A stretch of DNA of 21,861 nt from a virus. The notes under the pieces are model-generated. The model worked only from the letters and a program-made list of their open reading frames with translations. It was not told the origin of the DNA and searched no databases. A program made the translations under genes and the position numbers. Location: the IMG/VR virus record IMGVR_UViG_3300020156_000082, positions 1-21,861 of that record; one strand, given 5' to 3'. Of this stretch, positions 13,332-19,873 are shown one piece after another (position 1 is the stretch's first letter; each line of letters opens with the position of its first letter).

Positions 13332-14725
13332 TCCCGCTTGGCCCCTGGGACCCCGACGCAGCGGTTCCCAATTCCGGCAAGAGCAGAACTGCGGATGGCT
13401 GCATTCCGACCGCCACGGGCTGGGGACCATTCCCCCGGCTGGTCACGGCCTCGGGCGCGGAGGCGCTGTCCGCCGAGCCGCTGGGCGTTGCCTCCGTGCA
13501 GAAGGCAGACGGTACGTGGCAGGTCTATGCCGCGACCTCCACCACCATCCAGAGCATGGCCAGCGATTACAGCTGGGACGATGTGGAGACCGGCCGCAAT
13601 GCGGTCACCGATTATGTGAGTTTCACCCGCTTCGGCAAGTACCTGATCAACACCGATCCCGACAACGGGATGAAGGCATATGACATCGAGGCGGGCGGCA
13701 CCAATGACGCCATCAGCGGCGCTCCCGATGCCAAATTCGCCTTCACCTGCGCCAATCATGTCGTTGCCCTCGATTGCGACGGCAACAACAGAAGGATGCA
13801 GATTTCCGACCTTGGCCGGCACGATGTGTGGGCGGGCGGGCTGGCCAACGGCAAGACCTTCGAGGATGGCGCGGCCATCGTCGGGGGGTGCGATCTCAAG
13901 AACGGGCAGGCGCTTATCCTCCAGGAGCGCGCCGTGCGGCTGGCCTCCCTCGGGGCCGGCTTGCAGGGTATCGTCAAGATCGCCGATTTGCGCGGCGGCG
14001 TGTCGGGCAAGACGCTGATCGGCTCGGACGGCCGCGCCTACTGGTGGGACACGGACGGGCCGTGGGAGTTCAATGGCGGGGCGCTGGTGCCCATCGGGGC
14101 GGAGGTGATTTCCCGCTGGGCAGACGAGAACATCGGCGCCGCCAACTACGAAGGCATGTGGGCGACGATGGACCCCTCGCGGCACATCGTCATCTGGCGG
14201 GTGAGCGCAACCCAGCTCCTCGGCTTTCACTGGCTGCTCCGGCGCTGGTTTACGCTGCCGGCCAACACCACGGCGCTCACGCAGTTGGCCACGCCCGGCG
14301 TCAGTATCGACTCGCTGTCCGGCACCATTGACGACTTGGAGTTCGCGATCAATTCGCGCTTCCTTGCCGGCTCGGCTCCTGTGCTGGGTGCGCTGGATGC
14401 CAACCGCAAGTTCGCAACCTTTTCGGGCACGAGCATGGCGGTGACGCTGGAAAGCGCCCGCGTGGACAATCCGGTCACCGGACTGGTCGGCTGGGCGACC
14501 CCGGTCACCGACAGTGCGGGGTGCAGCCTCGAATTGGGCGTCGCCGACCGGCAGGACGACGACCTGGTGTGGAAGGCGGCGGCCTCGCGGGCAAGCAGTG
14601 GTCGGGTGCCGCTCAGGGGCAGGGGCAAGAGTCTTGCCTTCAGGATGAGCATTCCGGCCGGGGAAACCTGGACCTATGCGACCGGGCTCGACCATATCCA
14701 GAGTTCATCGGGTGGGCCGAAATGA
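13328..14725 (+). CDS. Tail nozzle / DNA-stabilisation protein
   Basis: The GTG at 13328 overlaps the adaptor's stop; a longer in-frame reading from 13004 would cover most of the adaptor gene and is rejected. The 465-residue product opens IPLGPWDPDAAVPNSGKSRT, then GWGPFPRLVTAS, and repeats beta-propeller-like strands: VYAATSTTIQSM, YVSFTRFGKYLINTD, HVVALDCDGNNRRMQISDLG, LKNGQALILQERAVRLASLG and LIGSDGRAYWWDTDGPWEFN. This order is the one seen in podophage nozzle proteins related to P22 gp10 (packaged-DNA stabilisation), which plug the tail. The adaptor-nozzle gene pair is the expected one. C-terminal residues past about 340 are more beta-sandwich-like and may contact fibres. Confidence 0.75.
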   Translation: MIPLGPWDPDAAVPNSGKSRTADGCIPTATGWGPFPRLVTASGAEALSAEPLGVASVQKADGTWQVYAATSTTIQSMASDYSWDDVETGRNAVTDYVSFTRFGKYLINTDPDNGMKAYDIEAGGTNDAISGAPDAKFAFTCANHVVALDCDGNNRRMQISDLGRHDVWAGGLANGKTFEDGAAIVGGCDLKNGQALILQERAVRLASLGAGLQGIVKIADLRGGVSGKTLIGSDGRAYWWDTDGPWEFNGGALVPIGAEVISRWADENIGAANYEGMWATMDPSRHIVIWRVSATQLLGFHWLLRRWFTLPANTTALTQLATPGVSIDSLSGTIDDLEFAINSRFLAGSAPVLGALDANRKFATFSGTSMAVTLESARVDNPVTGLVGWATPVTDSAGCSLELGVADRQDDDLVWKAAASRASSGRVPLRGRGKSLAFRMSIPAGETWTYATGLDHIQSSSGGPK

Positions 14726-15078
14726 GCGTCTTCACCCGCGAGATCGGAACCCCCGAGCCGATAGCGGTGCGGATCACCGGCAATACCGCAACGACCATCG
14801 TGGATGCGAGCGACAGCGCCTTCTGGGTGCCGTGGTTCGAGGTCAACGAGATCAATGGCGGTACGCAGAACCTGACCGTCGACCTCTATGACGGCTCCAA
14901 TGCGCATTATCTTGGCGACGACGCCGGAATGACATGGGCGGCCTCTGCCGTGACGGCTGACAAGTCCTATCGGTTCTCGGGCGGCTACATCGTTCCCAAA
15001 GGCTGGAAGCTGAGGGTCACGAGCAGTGATGCTGCCGGGTATTTCCATGTGCATGGGCTGAAGGCACGGGTGCTGTAG
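14722..15078 (+). CDS. Small beta-rich virion-accessory protein
   Basis: The ATG at 14722 overlaps the nozzle stop (ATGA). The 118-residue product (MSVFTREIGTPEPIAVRITG, NLTVDLYDGSNAHYLG, FSGGYIVPKGWKLRVTSSDA) is predicted to be an all-beta domain. The closing YxVPxGWKLRVTSSxAxG-type strand is typical of small phage proteins that accompany nozzle or head-decoration genes. No catalytic motif or signal peptide. It may decorate the tail or head. Longer in-frame readings upstream lie within the nozzle gene and lack ribosome sites. Confidence 0.65.
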   Translation: MSVFTREIGTPEPIAVRITGNTATTIVDASDSAFWVPWFEVNEINGGTQNLTVDLYDGSNAHYLGDDAGMTWAASAVTADKSYRFSGGYIVPKGWKLRVTSSDAAGYFHVHGLKARVL

Positions 15079-15497
15079 TGCTCCAGCGCCTGCCGCCCGC
15101 CCGCGTCATCCATGAATGGGACGCGATAGCGGGGGACTTGGCCCGTGCCATAGAGCGCGACCCAGGCCGTACATGGATGGATGTGCTCGGGCAGGCCATC
15201 GCCGGGGAACTGCAATTCTGGGAGGTGCGCGGGCCATGCGCCGGCTACCTCGCCAGCCAGATCACCCGCGAGTCGGGCAGTCTCAGAAAGACGTTCTGGA
15301 CGATCTACGCGGGCGGCGTCGGCGGCGATTGGGACGACATGCGCTCCATGCTGGAGATCGTGGAGATGCAGGCGCTGAACTCGAAATGCACCTGGCACCG
15401 CTTCGAGGGCCGCGCCGGGTGGGGACGGCTGTTTTCTGACTACAACGCGACCAGGGCCAAGGATGGCCGGTGGCATTACACAAAGAGGCTCGACTGA
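15078..15497 (+). CDS. GNAT-fold-like phage protein (degenerate)
   Basis: GTG 15078 shares its G with the upstream TAG stop. The 139-residue product begins LQRLPPARVIHEWDAIAGDL and has the layout of small GNAT-like proteins found beside podophage tail genes: a central strand region (FWTIYAGGVGGD), a helix (WDDMRSMLEIVEMQALNSK) and the closing 'C.WHRFEGRAGWGRLFSDY' segment. The usual GNAT acetyl-CoA pocket signature (Q/R-x-x-G-x-G/A) is not obvious, so it may be a structural relative without activity. Its role is unknown. The stop overlaps the start of the first ejection protein gene. Confidence 0.6.
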   Translation: MLQRLPPARVIHEWDAIAGDLARAIERDPGRTWMDVLGQAIAGELQFWEVRGPCAGYLASQITRESGSLRKTFWTIYAGGVGGDWDDMRSMLEIVEMQALNSKCTWHRFEGRAGWGRLFSDYNATRAKDGRWHYTKRLD

Positions 15498-16210
15498 TGA
15501 GCGGTGGCGGCGACAAGGGCGGGTACGATCCCGCAAAGCTCGGCAACACGTTGGGCAAGAAACTGGAGTCCTACGTCAACGCCAAGCCCCCGGTTTTCAA
15601 GCAGAATTTGTATCCGGGCCTGAGCGACACAACGCGGGGCGGGCTGCAATCGTTGCTCGGCACGGCCAACAATCCGGCCTTTTCTCAGGGCATCTCGGGG
15701 GCGCTCGGCTCCTATGCCAACCGGGCGGCAGGCAATGAACTCGGCATGGACGCGCCGGGCTACCGCTCCATGCGCGACACGCTGATGAGCGACATCACCG
15801 GGCAGGTGAACGGGGCCTTCAATTCCTCGGGGCTCTTTGGCGCCGACAGCAACCAGACGGCACTTGCTAGAGGGCTGACGGAGGGCGTCGGGGCGCTCGA
15901 TTACGGCAATTACCAGGACAGCCTGTCACGGCAGGCGGAAGCCACGCAGATGCTGCCCATGCTGTTCGAGGCCGGGCAGGCTCCGGCACAGACGCAGCTC
16001 GGGGTCGGCGCGGCGCTGGATGCGGATGCACAGGCGCAGCGGCAGGGTGACTTCGACCTGTTCGATAGAACCCAGAACGCGGACTTCCGGAGATTCCAGG
16101 AATTGCTGCTCGCATTCAACGGCACGCAGGCCAATGCCGGCATGCAGGAACAGCCCAACATGTTCCAGCAGTTGCTGGGCGGCGGGCTCGGCCTGCTCGG
16201 GCTTCTCTAG
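15497..16210 (+). CDS. Putative internal virion / DNA-ejection protein 1
   Basis: The ATG at 15497 overlaps the upstream TGA. The in-frame ATG at 15470 would lengthen the overlap and lacks a ribosome site. The 237-residue product is Gly/Ala/Gln-rich and has a segment near residues 105-145 (GAFNSSGLFGADSNQTALAR, then YGNYQDSLSRQAEATQMLPM) recognisable in podophage internal virion proteins located after the nozzle genes. The C-terminus is a Gly/Leu-rich hydrophobic end (GGGLGLLGLL) that could insert in a membrane. P22 has three ejection proteins (gp7, gp20, gp16); this and the next two genes fit that number and order, though sequence identity to them is not implied. Confidence 0.62.
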   Translation: MSGGGDKGGYDPAKLGNTLGKKLESYVNAKPPVFKQNLYPGLSDTTRGGLQSLLGTANNPAFSQGISGALGSYANRAAGNELGMDAPGYRSMRDTLMSDITGQVNGAFNSSGLFGADSNQTALARGLTEGVGALDYGNYQDSLSRQAEATQMLPMLFEAGQAPAQTQLGVGAALDADAQAQRQGDFDLFDRTQNADFRRFQELLLAFNGTQANAGMQEQPNMFQQLLGGGLGLLGLL

Positions 16211-16219
16211 GAGAACATC

Positions 16220-17191
16220 ATGGCGGGTCTGGCGTCTCTCCTCGGCATTCCGAGCAATCCGTTCCTTGACTTCACGGGGCGCAACCGCTCTGCGCTGATG
16301 GGGCTCGGGGCGGGCATTGCCTCGGGTCCGAACTGGTCGCAGGGGCTCTCGCAGGGCCTCAACAACATGGCCCAGATGAGCCCGATGGACGCTCAGCGGG
16401 CAGAACAGGAACGGCTGCTGGCCGAACAGACCGAGCAGAAGAACCAGACCGTCCAGTGGCTTGCCGAGCAGCATCCCGACCTTGCCGAGATGGTGGGCGC
16501 CGGCATGCCGATAGGCGAAGCGTGGGGCGAGGCACTGGCGCGCATGCGTGGTGAGACGGCAGTCCAGCCCACCGATGACATGCGCGAGTTCGACTTCGCC
16601 CGCCAGAACGGCTTCGAGGGCTCCTTCGCCGATTGGGTTCACCCGCCCGAGGACAACACTCCCAGCCTCCCGACCAGTTACCAGGAGTTCCTGCTGTCGC
16701 AGCAGGACCCTGGATATGCAGCCTCCCTCGCGTCATCCAGCACCCGCCCACCCACCGAGGGCGAGCGCCGCAACCAGCAACTCGCCTCTGTCATCGAGCC
16801 CGAACTGGCCACGCTGGAGCAGAATTGGGATGCGCTGACCGACCCCGGCAACCAGATGGCTGGCGCGGAAGTCGGCGGCAACCGTCCGGGCCTTGCTTTC
16901 ACGTCCCCCGAGTACCAGCAGGCCATCAACTCCCTGTCCGCCATAGTGGCATCATACCTCTACAGCGTGTCCGGCGCCACCGCGACCGACGAGGAAATCA
17001 AGCGGCAAGTCAACCTGCTGACGCCCCGGCTCGGCGAGAGCGAGGCGTCGGCCAACGCCAAAAAGGACCGGATCAGGCAATATGCCGAAGCGGTCAAGTT
17101 CGCAGCGGGCCGCGCGGCGCCATCGCCTGGCGGTAGTGGCGGGATCGGCGGCACGACCTCGACAGGTCTCTCGTGGAGCGTAGGCCCGTAA
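16220..17191 (+). CDS. Putative internal virion / DNA-ejection protein 2
   Basis: The ribosome site CTAGGAGAAC (16207-16216) precedes ATG 16220. The 323-residue product has a hydrophobic Gly-rich N-terminus (SALMGLGAGIASG, about 24-36), a Gln/Glu-rich helix (57-80) and the phage-associated REFDFARQNGFEGSFADWV motif (122-140). A conserved helical block follows (228-293: SPEYQQAINSLSAIVASYLY, GATATDEEIKRQVNLLTPRL, AKKDRIRQYAEAV), of a type common in podophage DNA-transfer proteins. The last 25 residues are Gly/Ser-rich. It likely travels inside the capsid and helps build the ejection channel. The stop TAA directly abuts the next ATG. Confidence 0.65.
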   Translation: MAGLASLLGIPSNPFLDFTGRNRSALMGLGAGIASGPNWSQGLSQGLNNMAQMSPMDAQRAEQERLLAEQTEQKNQTVQWLAEQHPDLAEMVGAGMPIGEAWGEALARMRGETAVQPTDDMREFDFARQNGFEGSFADWVHPPEDNTPSLPTSYQEFLLSQQDPGYAASLASSSTRPPTEGERRNQQLASVIEPELATLEQNWDALTDPGNQMAGAEVGGNRPGLAFTSPEYQQAINSLSAIVASYLYSVSGATATDEEIKRQVNLLTPRLGESEASANAKKDRIRQYAEAVKFAAGRAAPSPGGSGGIGGTTSTGLSWSVGP

Positions 17192-18805
17192 ATGGCGACA
17201 CTCACCATCGGCGACAGGCAGGTGAAGGTGGACGACGCCTTCCTCAGCATGACGCCCGAAATGCAGCAGCAGACGGTCGAGGAGATCGCGAGCCAGCTCG
17301 GGCTGAGTGGTGGCGGGTCAGCCTTTGACCAAGCGACGGCGAACGCCAGCCGCATGTCGCTGGGCGGCAAGGTCGATGAATTGCCATCGCAGCGCCCCTC
17401 GCTTGGCGACGAGGCCATGTCGTTCCTGCGCGGGTCCATCGAGGGCATCCCTGTCATTGGCCAGCCGCTTGCCGATGCGCGGCGCGGGCTCGACGCCAAC
17501 ATCATGACCATGCTGCACGGTGGTGACACCCAAGGCTATCAGGACCAGTTCAAGGCCGCCGACGAAGAACTGCGCGGCAAGACTGGCGGCTCCCGGCTAG
17601 CCGGGCAGATCACGGGCGCGGTCGGCTCGCTGGCGCCACTCGGGGCAACATCGCTCGGCGGCCGGTTGCTCGGAATGACGGGGAGCGTTCCGCAGCGCGT
17701 GCTCATGGGTGCCGGTTCTGGCGGCGCATTGTCCGCAGCGGACACTGCAACGCGCGGCGGCTCCCAAGAAGACGTGATCCGCAACGGGCTCATCGGTGCC
17801 GGCCTGGGGACAGTGTTCCCAGCCATTGGCGGCATGTTCGGCAAGGCGGGCCAGAAGGCGGCGCATGGCAGGGCCGTGGACACCGCGATCAAGGACGCGC
17901 CTGGCTCGGCCGAACTCAAGACCGCAGCCTCTGCGCTGTTCGAGAACAGCCGCGCCGCCAATGCCGGGATCGAACCTACCCATTTCGGGCGGTTCGCCTC
18001 GCAGCTCATCAACAGGGCCAACGCCGCCGACCTGGACGATGTGCTGGATGGACAGGCGCTCACCGCCTACCAGCGCCTCGCCACGCTCGCACAGCAAGCG
18101 ATGGACAGCGGCCAGCCCGTATCGTTCTCGCGGCTGCACAACCTGCGCCAGATCGCGCAGGACGTGGCGCTGGAGGCCAAGAAGGATCGCACCAAGCGCT
18201 TTGCGCAGGAGATCGTGGATGGTCTTGATGATCTCATAGAGAACCTGAAGCCCGCGAACGTGGCCGGTGCCGGCGGGCTGGAGGCCGGTAACGCACTGAT
18301 GGAGGGCATCTCCATCTGGTCTCGCGCCAAGAAATTGTCCCTGATCGAGGAAGCGATCACCAAGGCGGGCTTCCAGAAGTCCGGCCTCGAAAACGGGCTG
18401 CGGCTCCAATTCCAGGCGATACTCCGCAACCCCAAAACCCGCCGGCTGTTCTCGCCACAGGAGATCGCCGAGATCACCAAGGTGGCGAACGGCACGCCGA
18501 TCAGCAACCTCGCGACCCTTCTGGGCAAGTTCGGCTTCGGCACGGACGGGGCGACCAACATGCTCGGCGGCTCCATCGGCGCCGGCATCGGCAGCCTCCT
18601 GGGCGGGGGGCTCCCGGGAGCAATTGCGGTCGGCGCTGCTACAACTGGCGCGCGCAAGCTGAGCGAGGTGATTGGCCGCAATGCCGCAGAACGGGCGGCC
18701 AAGGTTGTTGCTACGCCGAACATCCCGGCGATGTCGATGGTGCCGCTGCCGAATGCCCGGCTTGCCCCGGCGCTGTTGCCCTTGACCGTGACGCGGGAGT
18801 TCTAG
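17192..18805 (+). CDS. Putative internal virion / DNA-ejection protein 3
   Basis: This 537-residue protein starts on the base after the upstream TAA. The N-terminus (GDRQVKVDDAFLSMTPEMQQ, QTVEEIASQLG) matches a short domain at the start of many alphaproteobacterial phage internal virion proteins. It continues with Gly/Ala-rich hydrophobic stretches (about 125-215; GAVGSLAPLGATSLGGRLLG, GAGLGTVFPAIGGMFG) and a long helical middle (250-400). A second hydrophobic Gly-rich stretch lies near 450-490 (NMLGGSIGAGIGSLLGG, GAIAVGAATTG). Such amphiphilic Gly-zipper-like segments fit a protein that spans the envelope during DNA ejection. The stop TAG shares a CTAG palindrome with the stop of the opposing gene. 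No enzymatic motif was seen. Confidence 0.65.
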   Translation: MATLTIGDRQVKVDDAFLSMTPEMQQQTVEEIASQLGLSGGGSAFDQATANASRMSLGGKVDELPSQRPSLGDEAMSFLRGSIEGIPVIGQPLADARRGLDANIMTMLHGGDTQGYQDQFKAADEELRGKTGGSRLAGQITGAVGSLAPLGATSLGGRLLGMTGSVPQRVLMGAGSGGALSAADTATRGGSQEDVIRNGLIGAGLGTVFPAIGGMFGKAGQKAAHGRAVDTAIKDAPGSAELKTAASALFENSRAANAGIEPTHFGRFASQLINRANAADLDDVLDGQALTAYQRLATLAQQAMDSGQPVSFSRLHNLRQIAQDVALEAKKDRTKRFAQEIVDGLDDLIENLKPANVAGAGGLEAGNALMEGISIWSRAKKLSLIEEAITKAGFQKSGLENGLRLQFQAILRNPKTRRLFSPQEIAEITKVANGTPISNLATLLGKFGFGTDGATNMLGGSIGAGIGSLLGGGLPGAIAVGAATTGARKLSEVIGRNAAERAAKVVATPNIPAMSMVPLPNARLAPALLPLTVTREF

Positions 18806-19047
18806 TCTCGGAAGGCGAGCAGCAACATGCCACCCGCTATGGCGGCCGCTACCGCCGTTCCGCCGAACAGGATGCCAGATGAAAGTGCATCCCGATTGAA
18901 GAAAATGTAGGCCAGCCCGGCCAGCATAACGCAGAGCATGACGAGTGGGAGTTTCGTGTCCTCGGGATGGCTCCACGGCAGCCGCCAGCGCCAGCCGGGT
19001 GGTTTCCGCTCGTGGTAACTGCCCGGCTCTAGGTCAATCTGGGGCAT
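18802..19047 (-). CDS. Two-helix membrane protein, holin-like candidate
   Basis: This is the last gene of a leftward three-gene cassette; the ATG at 19047 has an AGGA ribosome site. The 81-residue product has a charged N-terminus (MPQIDLEPGSYHERKPPGWR...) and two predicted membrane helices (about 33-50, LPLVMLCVMLAGLAYIFF, and 57-78, Gly/Ala/Leu-rich), with one short charged loop (NRD) between them. Size and topology fit class II holins or small membrane accessory proteins, but neither can be told from sequence alone, and no endolysin lies beside it. Its stop codon overlaps the stop of the rightward ejection-protein gene. Confidence 0.65.
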   Translation of the reverse strand: MPQIDLEPGSYHERKPPGWRWRLPWSHPEDTKLPLVMLCVMLAGLAYIFFNRDALSSGILFGGTAVAAAIAGGMLLLAFRD

Positions 19048-19056
19048 CCGCTAATC

Positions 19057-19431
19057 CTAGTTCCGGCGTTCCTTGGCTTCAATAGCCTCAAGCGCCCGGT
19101 CAACCTCTGAACGAAGGTGAAGCAATGCATCCCGCTCCATCGGCACGGCGACAGGTCCGATTTGGTCGATGGTCAATATCAGGCCCGTGGCCTGGTTTTC
19201 CCCGTGTGCGAGAACAACGTCCAGAACAGACGATATCGGCATGTGAGGCGTCCCTTCCCGAAGGTCGAGCGCTGCTTTCTGAATACGTATGGTCAGACCT
19301 GCCACATCCGAAATTGGGATCGGCACGATGCACGATCCGAGGGTCTGAATATCAATTCTCAGGGCTAGGTGAGACCCGTCTTTACTGACGCCAACGGCGC
19401 CGATTTGACCAACCGGGTACGTTTCATCCAT
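19057..19431 (-). CDS. Unknown cytoplasmic protein in the leftward cassette
   Basis: The ATG at 19431 follows a strong GGGAGGA ribosome site. The 124-residue product (MDETYPVGQIGAVGVSKDGS, ALRIDIQTLGSCIVPIPISD, VAGLTIRIQKAALDLREG, ending LHLRSEVDRALEAIEAKERR) alternates strands and helices with no signal peptide or membrane segment. The 'VSKDGSxxALRIDxxxxG....PIPxxxxxxLxxxxxxAxxxL' pattern resembles small uncharacterised bacterial or phage proteins I cannot name. It lies between the membrane protein (9 bases downstream) and the secreted Rap1a-like protein (50 bases upstream), so the three are probably co-transcribed. Function unknown. Confidence 0.6.
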   Translation of the reverse strand: MDETYPVGQIGAVGVSKDGSHLALRIDIQTLGSCIVPIPISDVAGLTIRIQKAALDLREGTPHMPISSVLDVVLAHGENQATGLILTIDQIGPVAVPMERDALLHLRSEVDRALEAIEAKERRN

Positions 19432-19481
19432 GCCCGTTCCTCCCCCACAGCATCAACGCATGCAGGGCTGGGGAGAGTCAA

Positions 19482-19823
19482 TCAGGGGCAGGGATAGGCG
19501 GACTGCAAAGCCCGCCCGCCGACGACTACTGCGTCCTCATCGATAAGGTCTTCGCGGTCCATTGCAAAGTCGTGGATCACCGTGAACGCCTGTTCCAACG
19601 ATAGATCGGGCGGCGGGCAGAACCGAGCGCCATCCACAAGAATCGTGTTCGTCACCATCAAGGTTTGCGCGATCCCGGTGATGTAGCCGGAGCACATCGC
19701 GCGCTTCGCCGCGTCCGCGTCTGTGCAAGCCCGAACGATCAGTTCGGCTGAATAGCCCAATGCGCCGCTCGGGGCGGCAAGGCCCATTCCTACCAGCAAC
19801 CCTGCAAGCGCGATCCGGCGCAT
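19482..19823 (-). CDS. Secreted Rap1a/Tai-like immunity-type protein
   Basis: The ATG at 19823 follows AGGGAGAGAG. Residues 1-23 form a signal peptide (MRRIALAGLLVGMGLAAPSG then ALG, cleavage before Tyr24), placing the mature protein in the periplasm. The mature part has the Rap1a/Tai-type layout: C33, the motif MCSGYITGIAQT with C44, RFCPPP with C69, a helical TVIHDFAMDRE segment, and a closing ALQSAYPCP with C112. Four cysteines could form two disulfides. Rap1a-type proteins are known as periplasmic immunity proteins against type VI amidase effectors. A phage copy beside a virion transglycosylase might protect the host wall or block competitors; that role is inference. Confidence 0.72.
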   Translation of the reverse strand: MRRIALAGLLVGMGLAAPSGALGYSAELIVRACTDADAAKRAMCSGYITGIAQTLMVTNTILVDGARFCPPPDLSLEQAFTVIHDFAMDREDLIDEDAVVVGGRALQSAYPCP

Positions 19824-19843
19824 CTCTCTCCCTTTTCGGAGCC

Positions 19844-19873
19844 ACTATATGGCAACCAGAGCCGAAATTGTAA
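19844..19873 (-). promoter_or_regulatory. Possible leftward promoter overlapping the transglycosylase start
   Basis: On the minus strand, TTACAA (19873-19868), an 18-base spacer and TATAGT (19849-19844) precede the leader of the leftward cassette. The -35 is poor. Only 25 bases separate the two divergent start codons (19823 and 19849), so a leftward promoter has to lie inside the rightward gene, as this one would. Confidence 0.3.

Noticed and set aside
13229-14695. 488-residue leftward frame opposite the nozzle gene
   Set aside because: Same reasoning: Arg/Gly/Val-rich antisense shadow with no motif, opposite a recognisable virion gene.
15078-15497. Active acetyltransferase
   Set aside because: The overall layout is GNAT-like but the acetyl-CoA binding signature is not visible, so no enzymatic activity is claimed.
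17597-18976. 459-residue leftward frame opposite ejection protein 3
   Set aside because: Antisense shadow; it would also overlap the clearly better leftward gene at 18802-19047 in another frame.
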